Assembly (NCBI RefSeq): GCF_012276755.1
Contig: NZ_JAAXKX010000002.1
Location: 1-64,000, forward strand
Length of the DNA stretch: 64,000 nt
Source: Marichromatium bheemlicum
GTDB lineage: Bacteria > Pseudomonadota > Gammaproteobacteria > Chromatiales > Chromatiaceae
Reading direction: 5' to 3'
Part shown: positions 45,609 to 55,687 of the stretch, piece after piece
Layout: the number at the start of each line of letters is the position of its first letter
Numbering within the stretch: the stretch's first letter is position 1
Made by a program: the position numbers and the translations under genes
Notes under the pieces: model-generated
Databases searched by the model: none
What the model was told of the DNA's origin: nothing
The model's input: only the letters and a program-made list of their open reading frames with translations

Positions 45609-48122
45609 ATGAGCAAGGCGCATCCCCCCAAGCAGCCCTGTGAGCCCCGCGAACCGACCCGCACCGGGATGTCGAAGGAGGCGTTGAAGCAGGCCTACAT
45701 CGACAACTTGTTCTTCATCCAGGGGCGTTTTCGCGAGGTCGCCACCCCTCACGACCTCTACATGGCCGCGGCCTATACCGCGCGCGACCGACTGCTCGAG
45801 CGTTGGGTGCGCTCGGCGCAGCTGTTCAAATCGAGCCATGCCCGTACCGTCTGCTACCTCTCGGCCGAGTACCTGCTCGGCCCGCACCTGGCCAAGACCC
45901 TGATCAATCTCGGCATCAGCCAAGCCGCACGCGAGGCGGCCGAGGACCTCGAACTCGATTTCACCACGGTGCTCGAGGAGGAGGAGGAACCGGGGCTCGG
46001 CAACGGTGGACTGGGGCGGCTGGCCGCCTGCTACATGGACTCGCTCGCGACCCTGGGCATCCCCGCCATCGGCTATGGCATCCGCTACGAGTTCGGCATC
46101 TTCGATCAGCGCATCGAGGACGGCTGGCAGGTCGAGGTCAGCGACAACTGGCTGCGCAATGGCAACCCCTGGGAGATCCCGCGGCCAAAGATCTGCTTCC
46201 CGGTCTGTTACGGCGGCGACACCGAACGCTATCGCGACGCCGATGGCCAGTGGCGCACCCGCTGGGTACCGGCGATGGTGATCCAGGGCATGGCCTATGA
46301 CACCCCGATCCTCGGCTTTGGCACTGACAACGTGAACCTGTTGCGACTGTGGAAATCGGAGGCGGCCGAGTCGCTCGACTTCCAGGCCTTCAACATCGGC
46401 GACTACTACGGCGCGGTCCACGCCAAGATCGAGGCCGAGACCATCTCCAAGATCCTCTATCCCAACGACGAGCCCGAGGCCGGCAAGGAGCTGCGGCTCA
46501 AGCAGCAGTACTTCTTCGTCTCCTGCTCGATGCAGGACATGATCCGACTGCATCTCAATACCGTCGGCCCACTCGAGCAGTTCGACCAGAAGTTCGTCGC
46601 CCAACTCAACGACACCCACCCGGCCCTGGCCATCGCCGAGCTGATGCGGCTGTTGCTCGACGAGCACCTGATGGACTGGGAGCAGGCCTGGGGCATCACC
46701 CACCGCACCTTCTGCTACACCAATCACACCCTGCTGCCCGAGGCACTCGAGACCTGGCCGGTGGCGCTGTTCGAGCGGCTGCTACCACGTCACCTGGAGA
46801 TCATCTACGAGATCAACCAGCACTTTCTCGATCAGGTACGGGTGCGCTTCTTCGCCGACGATGCGCGGGTGGCGCGGATGTCGTTGATCGGCGAGGACGG
46901 CGAGCGCCGAGTGCGCATGGCACACCTCGCGGTGGTCGGCAGTCATCAGGTCAACGGGGTGGCGGAGCTACACTCGGAGCTGGTGCGCACCACCATCCTG
47001 CGCGACTTCCACGACCTCTGGCCCGAGCGCTTCACCAACGTCACCAACGGGGTCTCGCCACGACGCTTCATCATGGTCAGCAACCCGCGGCTGGGACGGC
47101 TGATCAGCGAGGTCTGCGGCGGCACCGGTTGGGCGCGCGACCTCGAGCAGCTGCGCCGACTCGAGGAACATGCCGACGACCCAGCCTTCCAGGCCCGCTG
47201 GCGCGAGATCAAGACCGCCGCCAAGCGCGATCTGACCGAGTGGCTGCGCACCCGCGCCGACGTCGACCTCGACCCGGCGCAGCTCTTCGACATCCAGGCC
47301 AAGCGCATCCACGAGTACAAGCGCCAGCACCTCAATGTGCTGCACATCATCCGTACCTATCAGCGCATCAAGCAGGACCCCAATCACGACATCACCCCGC
47401 GCGCCTTCATCTTCGGCGGCAAGGCCGCGCCCGGTTACTTCACCGCCAAGCTGCTGATCAAGCTGATCAACGCTGTGGCCGAGGTGATCAACCACGACCC
47501 CGCGGTCAACGGCACCATCCGGGTCGCCTTCATGCCCGATTTCAACGTCAAGAACGCGCAGCGCCTCTACCCCGCCGCCGACCTCTCCGAGCAGATCTCG
47601 CTCGCCGGCAAGGAGGCCTCGGGGACGGGCAACATGAAGTTCTCCATGAACGGGGCACTGACCATCGGCACCCTCGACGGCGCCAACATCGAGATCCGCC
47701 GGGCCGTCGGCGCCGAGAACTTCTTCCTCTTCGGGATGGATGCCGCCGCGGTGGCGCGCCGTCAGGCCGAGGGCTATCACCCCTGGGAGCACTATCACGA
47801 CGATCCGGAACTACGCGCCGACATCGACCTGATCAACTCCGGGCTGTTCTCGCACGGCGATACCAGCCTGTTCCGCCCCCTCACCGACCAGCTGATCAAT
47901 CACGACCCCTTCATGGTGCTGGCCGATTATCGCGCCTATCTCGAGGCGCAGGATCACGTCAGCGACGTCTATCGTGACAGCGCCCGTTGGACGCGGATGT
48001 CGATCCTCAACGCCGCACGCATGGGCCGGTTTTCCTCCGACCGGGCGATCCACGAGTATGCCGAACGGATCTGGAAGATCGCGCCGATGCCGGTCGAGCC
48101 AGACGGAGGGACGGCCACCTAG
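45609..48122 (+). CDS. glgP: Glycogen/maltodextrin phosphorylase
   Basis: PLP-dependent enzyme releasing glucose-1-phosphate from alpha-glucans. The 837-residue protein has the family pattern YLSAEYLLGPHL, GLGNGGLGRLAACYMDSLAT, QLNDTHPALAIAELMR and the PLP lysine in GTGNMKFSMNGALTIGTLDGANIE. The frame opens upstream inside xfp; I chose the ATG at 45609, whose product starts near the typical N-terminus. A GC hairpin separates it from xfp. Confidence 0.95.
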   Translation: MSKAHPPKQPCEPREPTRTGMSKEALKQAYIDNLFFIQGRFREVATPHDLYMAAAYTARDRLLERWVRSAQLFKSSHARTVCYLSAEYLLGPHLAKTLINLGISQAAREAAEDLELDFTTVLEEEEEPGLGNGGLGRLAACYMDSLATLGIPAIGYGIRYEFGIFDQRIEDGWQVEVSDNWLRNGNPWEIPRPKICFPVCYGGDTERYRDADGQWRTRWVPAMVIQGMAYDTPILGFGTDNVNLLRLWKSEAAESLDFQAFNIGDYYGAVHAKIEAETISKILYPNDEPEAGKELRLKQQYFFVSCSMQDMIRLHLNTVGPLEQFDQKFVAQLNDTHPALAIAELMRLLLDEHLMDWEQAWGITHRTFCYTNHTLLPEALETWPVALFERLLPRHLEIIYEINQHFLDQVRVRFFADDARVARMSLIGEDGERRVRMAHLAVVGSHQVNGVAELHSELVRTTILRDFHDLWPERFTNVTNGVSPRRFIMVSNPRLGRLISEVCGGTGWARDLEQLRRLEEHADDPAFQARWREIKTAAKRDLTEWLRTRADVDLDPAQLFDIQAKRIHEYKRQHLNVLHIIRTYQRIKQDPNHDITPRAFIFGGKAAPGYFTAKLLIKLINAVAEVINHDPAVNGTIRVAFMPDFNVKNAQRLYPAADLSEQISLAGKEASGTGNMKFSMNGALTIGTLDGANIEIRRAVGAENFFLFGMDAAAVARRQAEGYHPWEHYHDDPELRADIDLINSGLFSHGDTSLFRPLTDQLINHDPFMVLADYRAYLEAQDHVSDVYRDSARWTRMSILNAARMGRFSSDRAIHEYAERIWKIAPMPVEPDGGTAT

Positions 48123-48142
48123 AGGCCCGCCGAACACAAAAA

Positions 48143-48178
48143 GTGACGCTTGTCACACGATAATGCCTTGCGTATAAG
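48143..48178 (+). promoter_or_regulatory. Strong sigma-70 promoter with overlapping palindrome, upstream of PIN gene
   Basis: TTGTCA (48150-48155) and TATAAG (48173-48178) are 17 bases apart, a near-consensus pair. A perfect palindrome GTGAC-GCTT-GTCAC (48143-48156) covers the -35 element, as an operator would. Confidence 0.65.
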
Positions 48179-48197
48179 GAACGCTTGATCGGGCGCA

Positions 48198-48221
48198 TTG
48201 CATCGGTCCGCAACGATGCAA
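48198..48221. promoter_or_regulatory. Inverted repeat downstream of the PIN-gene promoter
   Basis: TTGCATCG and CGATGCAA form a perfect 8-bp inverted repeat around an 8-nt centre, about 20 bases after the -10 element. It could be an operator or a 5' leader hairpin. Confidence 0.6.
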
Positions 48222-48319
48222 ACCGGACATGGAAAGTCTGACCTGCCTGATCACGCGACAGCGCAGCAGCCCGCTGCCAACGGCCCGACGCGGCTGACAG
48301 ACACCACAGGGAATGAACG

Positions 48320-48745
48320 ATGTCCGAGACACCCAAGGCACTCTTCGATGTCACCGTACTGACCGCGGCCATGAGCGCCGACGACGACCGTGACGATGCC
48401 GCATACGCCGCCCTCGCCCTGGTCACCAGGGGACAGGTGCGCGGTTATGTCTGTGCCAGCGCGATCGACGAGCTGCACACCTTCTTCGCCCGTACCCAGG
48501 GGCAGTCGCTCGCCCGGGGCACCCTCGGCCAACTCTGTAACCTGTTCGAGATCGCGCCGGTCGATGGTCACGTCATCGACGCGGCGATGCGCCTCGGCTG
48601 GAACTATCTCGACGATGCACTGGCCCATGAGTGCGCCCGGGCCCAAGGCCTCGACTATCTGATCACCGCCAACCCCGAGGACTTCCCGGGCAGCGCCCTC
48701 AAGGTCCAGCACCCCGAGGTCTTCGTGCGCGAACTCCACGATTGA
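48320..48745 (+). CDS. PIN-domain protein, putative ribonuclease without adjacent antitoxin
   Basis: A 141-residue PIN-fold protein. Acidic residues expected at the metal site are seen in LFDVTVLTAA, in the mid-domain ASAIDELHTFF, in NYLDDALAHECARAQG and in ITANPEDFP. VapC toxins share this fold, but no small antitoxin gene lies next to it: upstream is only a promoter/leader of about 200 bp and downstream is a convergent gene. Toxin, RNA-processing or other roles are possible. CAGGGA precedes the ATG. Confidence 0.8.
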   Translation: MSETPKALFDVTVLTAAMSADDDRDDAAYAALALVTRGQVRGYVCASAIDELHTFFARTQGQSLARGTLGQLCNLFEIAPVDGHVIDAAMRLGWNYLDDALAHECARAQGLDYLITANPEDFPGSALKVQHPEVFVRELHD

Positions 48746-48758
48746 GCTAGGCGTACGG

Positions 48759-48779
48759 GGCGCGCCGACCGGGCGCGCC
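48759..48779. terminator. Hairpin between convergent genes
   Basis: Two copies of the self-complementary GGCGCGCC, 5 bases apart, can pair as an 8-bp stem between the convergent PIN gene and the next minus-strand gene. There is no T-tract, so it is a possible bidirectional terminator. Confidence 0.45.
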
Positions 48780-48782
48780 GAC

Positions 48783-49100
48783 TCAGCGCTGGCGCACGTC
48801 CAGGTACTCGCGCTCGATCGCCGTCTCCAACGCCTGCATCCCCTTGACCAACTCCTCATAACGCAATCGCAGCGCGTGCAACCGCGCCACCGCATCCTTG
48901 CCCGGCAGCTCGCCGTCGCACTTGGTGGCGATCTCGAACAAGGCCTTCAGATAGCTGGCACGCGCGCGCGCGACCATCTCGATCACCGGGTTGAGATCAC
49001 TCAGGGTCAGCTCCGAGATCGCGGGGTTGATGTGACGACGATTGATCTCGCGAATCGCGGCGTCGATCTCCAGCAACAGTCGGCTGTTTGCGTTAGGCAT
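48783..49100 (-). CDS. Conserved helical protein of unknown function
   Basis: A 105-residue, all-helical soluble protein ([52 protein letters not shown]). No signal peptide or membrane segment is present. GAGGAGCG lies just before the ATG, supporting real translation. I do not recognise the family. It is divergent from ruvB across 179 bp. Confidence 0.7.
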   Translation of the reverse strand: MPNANSRLLLEIDAAIREINRRHINPAISELTLSDLNPVIEMVARARASYLKALFEIATKCDGELPGKDAVARLHALRLRYEELVKGMQALETAIEREYLDVRQR

Positions 49101-49279
49101 GCTCGCTCCTCGTTACGATCACTGTAAGCGTTCCGCTCATCGTCGCGCGGACCATACGCCACCCCGGGACGGACGTCGATCCAGGCACGACCCACGGCAC
49201 GCGGCGCCACCGGCAGACACGCGCATCCCCTATCATAGGCGCATCGAACACCAACCCCTTGCCCAAACCCAACCGCGAC

Positions 49280-50320
49280 ATGACCGACCCAGACCGTATC
49301 ATCAGCCCCCAGGCCGCCACCGACGACGGCATGCTCGACCGCGCCATCCGTCCCCGGACGCTCGCCGACTATGTCGGCCAACCGGCGGTCCGCGACCAGA
49401 TGGAGATCTTCATCGGCGCGGCCCGGGCTCGCGCTGAGGCGCTCGATCACGTGCTGATCTTCGGCCCCCCCGGGCTCGGCAAGACCACGCTCGCCCACAT
49501 CATCGCCCAGGAGATGCAGGTCAATCTACGCCAGACCTCGGGACCGGTGCTGGAGAAGCCCGGCGACCTGGCCGCGCTGCTCACCAACCTCGAGGAGGGC
49601 GACGTGCTCTTCGTCGACGAGATCCACCGGCTCAGCCCGGTGGTCGAGGAGGTGCTCTACCCGGCGATGGAGGACTACCAGATCGACATCATGATCGGCG
49701 AGGGCCCGGCGGCACGCTCGATCAAGCTCGACCTGCCGCCCTTCACCCTGATCGGCGCCACCACCCGCGCCGGGCTGCTGACCTCGCCGCTACGCGATCG
49801 TTTCGGCATCGTCCAGCGACTCGAGTACTACTCCGCGACCGACCTCACCACCATCGTCGAGCGCTCGGCGCGACTGCTCGGCATCGCCGCCGACACCGCC
49901 GGCGCCGCCGAGATCGCGCGCCGCTCGCGCGGCACCCCGCGCATCGCCAACCGGCTGCTGCGCCGGGTGCGCGACTATGCCGAGGTCCGTGCCGACGGCC
50001 ACATCGATGCCGCCGTCGCCGATCGCGCACTGGAGATGCTCAAGGTCGACGCCCAGGGCTTCGACCACATGGACCGACGCCTGCTCGAGGCGGTGATCGA
50101 GAAGTTCGACGGCGGCCCGGTCGGGGTCGAGAGCCTGGCCGCGGCGATCGGCGAGGAGCGCGGCACCATCGAGGACGTGCTCGAGCCCTATCTCATCCAG
50201 CAGGGCTTTCTGATGCGTACCCCGCGCGGGCGCATGGCCACCCAGGCCGCCTACGACCACTTCGGGCTGCGCCGCCGCACCCCGGTCGAGCCCGAGCTGT
50301 TCGACCAGACAGCGGACTGA
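49280..50320 (+). CDS. ruvB: Holliday junction branch migration ATPase RuvB
   Basis: Hexameric AAA+ motor that, with RuvA, drives branch migration of Holliday junctions. The 346 residues match Ruv[12 protein letters not shown], Walker [12 protein letters not shown], Walker [10 protein letters not shown], and the arginine-finger region [18 protein letters not shown], then a winged-helix C-terminus ([15 protein letters not shown]). The ATG at 49280 was chosen over a TTG seven codons upstream. ruvA and ruvC are not in the window, although they often adjoin. Confidence 0.96.
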   Translation: MTDPDRIISPQAATDDGMLDRAIRPRTLADYVGQPAVRDQMEIFIGAARARAEALDHVLIFGPPGLGKTTLAHIIAQEMQVNLRQTSGPVLEKPGDLAALLTNLEEGDVLFVDEIHRLSPVVEEVLYPAMEDYQIDIMIGEGPAARSIKLDLPPFTLIGATTRAGLLTSPLRDRFGIVQRLEYYSATDLTTIVERSARLLGIAADTAGAAEIARRSRGTPRIANRLLRRVRDYAEVRADGHIDAAVADRALEMLKVDAQGFDHMDRRLLEAVIEKFDGGPVGVESLAAAIGEERGTIEDVLEPYLIQQGFLMRTPRGRMATQAAYDHFGLRRRTPVEPELFDQTAD

Positions 50321-50363
50321 CCCACCGCAGCCGTCCTCTCGCCCCCTCTAGATCCGTCACGAC

Positions 50364-50996
50364 ATGACCCAACTGCACATCCCGCTCGACTTGCTGATGT
50401 ACTGCACCAGCCTCGCGGCGGTGGCGATGATGGCCGCCGCCGCGGTACTGGAGGCCGGGCGCAAGCGTTTCGACCTCTTCGGCATGGTGGTGGTGGCGCT
50501 CGCCGCCGCACTCGGCGGCGGCTCGCTGCGCGACCTGCTGCTCGATCGCCCGGTGTTCTGGATCGCCGACCAGACCTACTCGATCGTCGCTCTCGGCGCG
50601 GCGCTCTTCACCTTCTTCCTGGCGCGGGTGTTCTCGTTACCGGCACGGTTGTTCCTGATCCCCGACGCGCTCGGGTTGGCGTTGTTCACCGTCACCGGCA
50701 CCAAGGCCGCGCTCGCCTGGGATGCGCCCTGGCTGGTGGCGAGTATCATGGGGGTGATCACCGGGGTGGTCGGCGGCATCCTCCGCGACGTACTCTGCAA
50801 CGAGGAGCCGCTGGTGTTCCAGGGCCCGCTCTATGCCACCGCCTCCTGGCTCGGAGCCCTGGTGCTCCTGGCGATGCTCGAGCTGGAGATCAACCCCAGC
50901 GTCGCCGCCGTCACCGGCGGGAGCCTGGTCTTCCTGCTGCGCATGGCAGCGATCCGCTGGGGGATCAGTCTCCCCTACTTCACCACCAAGGAGTGA
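50364..50996 (+). CDS. Trimeric intracellular cation channel (TRIC/UPF0126) family protein
   Basis: A 210-residue inner-membrane protein with seven hydrophobic segments. The two internal repeats share GRKRFDLFGMVVVALAAALGGGSLRDLLLDR and IMGVITGVVGGILRDVLCNEEP, the glycine-rich GGGxxRD signatures of the family (YadS/YicG-like). Bacterial members behave as potassium or other cation channels in vitro; the physiological role is not settled. It ends 22 bp inside the convergent glycosylase gene. Confidence 0.9.
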   Translation: MTQLHIPLDLLMYCTSLAAVAMMAAAAVLEAGRKRFDLFGMVVVALAAALGGGSLRDLLLDRPVFWIADQTYSIVALGAALFTFFLARVFSLPARLFLIPDALGLALFTVTGTKAALAWDAPWLVASIMGVITGVVGGILRDVLCNEEPLVFQGPLYATASWLGALVLLAMLELEINPSVAAVTGGSLVFLLRMAAIRWGISLPYFTTKE

Positions 50997-51649
50997 TCGG
51001 CGCGCAGCGCGCGCCACGCCGGGTGCGCCTCGATCAGCGCCAGCGCCTCGGCCAGCAGGGTCTTGCCCGGCTCCATCTTGAACCAGGTCGAGGCCCCAGA
51101 GGAGTGCGGCAGCGGGATCATGTCCGCCTCCCAACCGGCCGGGTCGCGATAGCGCCACTGCTGACCGACCACCTCGTTGAGCCGCTTGAAGTCCATCAGC
51201 TGGGCGATGGCGAGCTTGCCCACCGGGATGACCAGCCGTGGGCGCAACAGCGCCAGCTCACCGCGCCACCACTCGGCGCACCGCGCGATCTCCTCGCCAT
51301 CGGGCACCCGGTCCCCGCCCTTGGGGTTCTTGCCCGGGAAGCAGCGACACACGGCGCTGATCAGCAGCCGCTCGCGACAGATGGGCTCGTCCATACCGAT
51401 CGAGCCGAGCCATCGGAACAGCGTCTTGCCCGCGGTCCAGCAGAACGGCAACCCTTGCTCGATCTCGCGGGTACCCGGCGCCTGACCGATCAGCATCACC
51501 GGTGAGATCAGGGTGGCACTGTGCACCGAGGGGCCGAACATCGCCGGGCAGCGACGACAGCCCTCGAGCGCATGGTGCAGACGGGTCAGGGCGGCGAGCC
51601 GGTCGGCCGGGGAGGCCTCGGCGGGGACGGCGGAGATAAAGGCTGACAT
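50975..51649 (-). CDS. Uracil-DNA glycosylase superfamily protein, iron-sulfur type
   Basis: A 224-residue protein of the family 4/5 type of uracil-DNA glycosylases. Cysteines in GCRRCPAMFGP and SAVCRCFPG can ligate an Fe-S cluster. Motif A reads GQAPGTREIEQGLPFCWTAGKTL, and the C-terminal catalytic loop is IPLPHSSGASTWF. The GQ start of motif A, where GE is common, makes exact subfamily and substrate uncertain. It converges with the TRIC gene and follows the broken DinB-like gene. Confidence 0.85.
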   Translation of the reverse strand: MSAFISAVPAEASPADRLAALTRLHHALEGCRRCPAMFGPSVHSATLISPVMLIGQAPGTREIEQGLPFCWTAGKTLFRWLGSIGMDEPICRERLLISAVCRCFPGKNPKGGDRVPDGEEIARCAEWWRGELALLRPRLVIPVGKLAIAQLMDFKRLNEVVGQQWRYRDPAGWEADMIPLPHSSGASTWFKMEPGKTLLAEALALIEAHPAWRALRADHSLVVK

Positions 51650-51667
51650 CGGTATCCTGCGGTTGAA

Positions 51668-52230
51668 TCAGTCGAGACGACGTGCGATGCGTTGGATCTG
51701 CACGCGATGGAGACGGGCGCGCCACTGACGGGCGCTGAGGGGACCGAGCCAAGTATGGGGTAGGACTCGCGACCATGGAGTACACCGAGCCGCTCGATCA
51801 CCTCGGTGTGGTGTTCGACGCTCGCGCGCAGTGCATCGATACGATCGGGTCCGGCATCGAGGTGCGGGGTGGCGTCGACCGACGTGATCTCGACGCGATG
51901 GCCCGGACTGGCGCAAAGGGCGTGGACCAGCGCGGTGACGGCGGTATTCACCATCACCAGGTGATCGAGCACCATGTAGACCGACCAGTCCCGCCCACCG
52001 GGCTCGAGTCCGGCGACGCGACGGATACGCAGCGCGCACCGCCCCCGCGCCTCGTCGAGCCCGACGGCGATGGCGCAGGCCAGCTCGGCCTCGCGGCGGA
52101 ACAGACGCAACACCGCCCCCGGCGACGCCAGCGCAGCATAGGCGCGCAGGGCGAGACCGGGCACCAGGCGCTTGCGCACCGGGAGGCGCAGCCCCGCCGG
52201 ATCGGTTGCGTCGGTCTCGCGTCGACTCAC
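51668..52230 (-). pseudogene. DinB-like (DUF1569-type) protein with probable frameshift
   Basis: The frame from a GTG at 52230 reads a DinB-like four-helix protein (DWSVYMVLDHLVMVNTAVTALVHAL) through EVIERLGVLHGRES near 51775. The expected C-terminal segment LPHTWLGPLSARQWRARLHRVQIQRI is found in the adjacent frame, ending at 51668, so one base appears to be missing near 51770. Unshifted, the frame runs on into unrelated proline-rich sequence to 51586, overlapping the glycosylase start. The GTG overlaps the glnS stop. Function unknown. Confidence 0.6.
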
Positions 52231-53900
52231 CCGTTGGCCTTACCCCAGCTGTCGCGCAGCCCCACGGTGCGGTTGAACACCGGGCGCTGCGCCGTCGAGT
52301 CGGGATCGACGACGAAATAGCCCTCGCGCTCGAACTGGAAGCGCTCGCCCGGGCGCGCCCCGCCGAGGCTCGGCTCGAGCATGCAGCCGACCAGCACCTC
52401 GAGCGAGTCGGGATTGATGTCGTCGCGATAGTCCTGCCCCTCGGCGCCGGGCATCGCCACCCGGAACAGACGGTCGTAGAGACGCACCTCGGCGGGCACC
52501 GCGTGCGCGGCGGCGACCCAGTGGATCACCCCCTTGACCTTGCGCCCCTCGGGCTTGCAGCCGAGGGTGGCCGGGTCGATGCTCGCGCGCAGCTCGACGA
52601 GCTCGCCGGCAGCGTCCTTGACCACCTCGTCGCAGCGGATCACATAGGCGTTGCGCAGCCGCACCTCGCCGCCCGGCACCAGCCGCTTGAAGCCCTTCGG
52701 CGGGACCTCGGCGAAATCCGCGCGATCGATATAGAGCTCGCGCCCGAAGGGGACCTCGCGGTGACCCATCGACTCGTCCTTGGGATGATTGGCCGCGCTG
52801 ATGTTCAGCACCTCGTCCTCGGGGTAATTGGTCAACACCACCTTGAGCGGGCGCAGCACCGCCATGCGCCGGGGCGCGTGGGCGTCGAGGTCGTCGCGAA
52901 TGGTGCTCTCGAGCATCGCCATCTCCACCCGGTTCTCGGACTTGGTCACGCCGATACGCTCGCAGAACTCGCGCAACGCCGTCGGGGTATAGCCTCGCCG
53001 ACGCAGCCCGGCGATGGTCGGCATGCGCGGATCGTCCCAACCCTCGACGTGCCCCTCGGCGACCAGCTCGGTGAGCTTACGCTTGCTGGTGACGGTGTAC
53101 TCGAGATTGAGCCGGCTGAACTCGATCTGACGCGGCCGGCTCGGCACCGAGACGTGCTCGACGCACCAGTCGTAGAGCGGACGGTGGTCCTCGAACTCGA
53201 GGGTGCAGAGCGAGTGGGTGACACCCTCGATGGCGTCACTCAGCGGGTGGGTGAAGTCATAGGTCGGGTAGAGACACCAGGCATCCCCGGTCTGGTGATG
53301 GACCACCCCGTGCTTGATGCGATAGAGCACCGGGTCGCGCAGGTTGATGTTGGGCGCGGCCATGTCGATACGCGCGCGCAGGGTGCGCGAGCCGTCGGGG
53401 AACTCGCCGGCGCGCATCCGCGCGAACAGCTCGAGGTTCTCCGCCACCGGACGATCGCGCCACGGGCTCGGGCGACCGGGCTCGGTGAGGGTACCGCGAT
53501 ACTCGCGCATCTGCTCGGCGTCGAGCTCGCAGACATAGGCCAGCCCCTGCTCGATCAGCTCGACGGCGAAACCATAGAGCCGCTCGAAGTAATCCGAGGC
53601 GAAGAACGCCTGGCCGCCCCACTCGAAGCCGAGCCAGCGCACGTCGGCCTGGATCGCCTCGACGAACTCGACGTTCTCCTTGTGCGGATTGGTGTCGTCG
53701 AAGCGCAGGTTGCACTGCCCGCCGAACGACTCGGCCAGCCCGAAGTTGAGCACGATCGACTTGGCGTGGCCGATGTGCAGATAGCCATTGGGCTCGGGCG
53801 GGAAACGGGTCACCACCCGGTCGTGGGTCCCGGCGGCCAGATCCGCTTCGACGATCTGGCGGATGAAATTGGTGCGGGTCGGCTCGGCAGCGTCGGTCAT
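52227..53900 (-). CDS. glnS: Glutaminyl-tRNA synthetase
   Basis: Class I synthetase charging tRNA-Gln, 557 residues. The HIGH-type motif is [16 protein letters not shown] near residue 40. The KMSKS equivalent is VTSKRKL, with Thr in place of the usual Met. [11 protein letters not shown] and the C-terminal anticodon-binding barrels ([12 protein letters not shown]) follow. Divergent from gltX across 295 bp; a promoter is predicted just upstream. Confidence 0.97.
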   Translation of the reverse strand: MTDAAEPTRTNFIRQIVEADLAAGTHDRVVTRFPPEPNGYLHIGHAKSIVLNFGLAESFGGQCNLRFDDTNPHKENVEFVEAIQADVRWLGFEWGGQAFFASDYFERLYGFAVELIEQGLAYVCELDAEQMREYRGTLTEPGRPSPWRDRPVAENLELFARMRAGEFPDGSRTLRARIDMAAPNINLRDPVLYRIKHGVVHHQTGDAWCLYPTYDFTHPLSDAIEGVTHSLCTLEFEDHRPLYDWCVEHVSVPSRPRQIEFSRLNLEYTVTSKRKLTELVAEGHVEGWDDPRMPTIAGLRRRGYTPTALREFCERIGVTKSENRVEMAMLESTIRDDLDAHAPRRMAVLRPLKVVLTNYPEDEVLNISAANHPKDESMGHREVPFGRELYIDRADFAEVPPKGFKRLVPGGEVRLRNAYVIRCDEVVKDAAGELVELRASIDPATLGCKPEGRKVKGVIHWVAAAHAVPAEVRLYDRLFRVAMPGAEGQDYRDDINPDSLEVLVGCMLEPSLGGARPGERFQFEREGYFVVDPDSTAQRPVFNRTVGLRDSWGKANG

Positions 53901-53940
53901 GATGTCTCAGGGAGTCGAAGGGTTGGACGACAAACCGTAC

Positions 53941-53969
53941 ATTTTATCGCGCCCGCTCGTGGGCGTCAG
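53941..53969 (-). promoter_or_regulatory. Predicted sigma-70 promoter of glnS
   Basis: On the minus strand CTGACG (53964-53969) and TAAAAT (53941-53946) are separated by 17 bases, 41 bp before the glnS ATG. Confidence 0.55.
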
Positions 53970-54153
53970 CTTGGTCGCACGGCCGACTGCCGCTATTGTG
54001 GCGCCGATCCTCAGCGGGCGTGGCCTGGACGAGACACCGCCGCGCAGACGGGCACCGGCGTACCGATCGCCGCGTTCCCGAGCGCACGACACCCTCTCGG
54101 CGCGACCAGGCGGCCAATGGCCGGCGATCCGCGTTTACGGCGACCGGCTCTGC

Positions 54154-54159
54154 TAGAAT
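54154..54159 (+). promoter_or_regulatory. Possible -10 element of gltX
   Basis: TAGAAT lies 36 bp before the gltX ATG. No good -35 hexamer is seen at normal spacing, so support is weak. Confidence 0.35.
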
Positions 54160-54195
54160 CTGCGCTCACTCCCATCACAACCGATCCGGAATCCC

Positions 54196-55614
54196 ATGAC
54201 CGTTCGTACCCGATTCGCACCGTCTCCAACCGGCTATCTGCACGTCGGCGGCGCCCGTACCGCGCTGTTCAGCTACCTCTTCGCCCGCAGGCACGGTGGG
54301 CAGTTCGTGCTGCGGATCGAGGACACCGACCTTGAACGCTCGACCGAGGAGTCGGTCAACGCGATCCTCGAGGGCATGACCTGGCTCGGGCTCGACTACG
54401 ACGAGGGGCCCTTCTACCAGACCCATCGCTTCGACCGCTACAACCAGGTCATCGACGAGCTGCTCGACAAGGGGCTGGCCTATCGCTGCGACTGCCCCCG
54501 GGAGCGACTCGACCAACTGCGCGAGGATCAGATGGCGCGCAAGGTCAAACCACGCTATGACGGGCATTGCCGCAACCGCCAGGTCGACCCCGACAAGCCG
54601 CACGTGATCCGCTTCAAGAACCCCGCCGATGGCGTGGTGGTGGTCGACGACATGATCCGTGGGCGGATGCCGTTCAACAATGCCGAACTCGACGACCTCA
54701 TCATCCGTCGCAGCGATGGCTCCCCGACCTACAACCTCACCGTGGTGGTGGACGACGCCGACATGGGCATCACCCACGTCATCCGCGGCGACGACCACAT
54801 CAACAACACCCCGCGTCAGATCAACATCCTGCGCGCGCTCGGCTGCGACATCCCCAAGTATGCGCATGTACCGATGATCCTCGGTGACGACGGGGCGCGG
54901 CTGTCGAAGCGCCATGGCGCGGTGAGCGTGATGTCCTACCGCGAGCAAGGCTACCTGCCCGAGGCCCTGCTCAACTATCTGGTCCGCCTGGGTTGGTCGC
55001 ACGGCGACCAGGAGATCTTCTCGCTCGAGGAGATGATCGAGCTGTTCGACATCAGCGCGGTCAACAAGGCCGCCTCGGCCTTCAACACCGACAAGCTCGA
55101 CTGGCTCAACCAGCACTATCTCCACCACGCCGAGCCGGCCCGCATCGCCCGGCTGCTCAGTCCGCACCTGGGACAGCTGGGGGTCGACCCCAGCACCGGC
55201 CCGGAGCTGACCGATGTGGTCAAGGCCCAGGCCGCGCGCGCCAAGACCCTCGCCGAGTTGGCGCGGATCAGCACCTTCTGCTACCAGGACTTCGACGAAT
55301 TCGACGAGACATCGGCGAAGAAACACCTTCGCCCGGTCGCCCGTGAACCGCTGGAGCGACTGCGCGCGGCCTTCGAGATGATGGCCTACGAGGACTGGCA
55401 GCCGGACGACCTCAAGCGCGTGGTCGAACGCGTCTCCGAGGAACTCGAGGTGAAGATGGGCAAGGTCGCCCAGCCGCTGCGCGTGGCCATCGTCGGGCGT
55501 GCCGCCTCACCGGGGATCGAGGAGACACTGATGCTGGTCGGCAAGGAGGCGACCCTGCGCCGCATCGACAAGGCGCTGGCCTACATCGCCGCGCGCGAGG
55601 CCGCATCCGACTGA
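54196..55614 (+). CDS. gltX: Glutamyl-tRNA synthetase
   Basis: Class I synthetase charging tRNA-Glu, 472 residues. HIGH-type motif [16 protein letters not shown] at residues 7-22, zinc-site cysteines in YRCDCPRER and [28 protein letters not shown] and the KMSKS equivalent [12 protein letters not shown] are all present, with a helical anticodon-binding C-terminus. One copy is seen here; whether it charges only tRNA-Glu cannot be told. Confidence 0.96.
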   Translation: MTVRTRFAPSPTGYLHVGGARTALFSYLFARRHGGQFVLRIEDTDLERSTEESVNAILEGMTWLGLDYDEGPFYQTHRFDRYNQVIDELLDKGLAYRCDCPRERLDQLREDQMARKVKPRYDGHCRNRQVDPDKPHVIRFKNPADGVVVVDDMIRGRMPFNNAELDDLIIRRSDGSPTYNLTVVVDDADMGITHVIRGDDHINNTPRQINILRALGCDIPKYAHVPMILGDDGARLSKRHGAVSVMSYREQGYLPEALLNYLVRLGWSHGDQEIFSLEEMIELFDISAVNKAASAFNTDKLDWLNQHYLHHAEPARIARLLSPHLGQLGVDPSTGPELTDVVKAQAARAKTLAELARISTFCYQDFDEFDETSAKKHLRPVAREPLERLRAAFEMMAYEDWQPDDLKRVVERVSEELEVKMGKVAQPLRVAIVGRAASPGIEETLMLVGKEATLRRIDKALAYIAAREAASD

Positions 55615-55636
55615 CCCTGATCGCACTCACCCGACC

Positions 55637-55669
55637 CCACGCCAGGGGCCATCGCGGCCCCCGGCGTGG
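55637..55669. terminator. Bidirectional hairpin between gltX and DUF1840 gene
   Basis: CCACGCC-A-GGGGCC, a 5-nt loop, then GGCCCC-C-GGCGTGG: a 13-bp stem with one internal C-A mismatch in the spacer between convergent genes. No T-tract. Confidence 0.55.
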
Positions 55670-55687
55670 TCGCCTCACGGGACCGGA

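Noticed and set aside
46349-47977. 542-codon frame inside glgP on the same strand
   Set aside because: Alternate frame of the phosphorylase; Arg/Pro-rich translation without domain features.
48320-49100. PIN gene plus the helical gene at 48783 as a toxin-antitoxin pair
   Set aside because: The two genes are convergent and separated by a hairpin, whereas type II pairs are co-transcribed; the helical protein has no DNA-binding motif I can see.
52206-54335. 709-codon plus-strand open frame opposite glnS
   Set aside because: Antisense shadow of GlnRS, whose catalytic motifs are all on the other strand.
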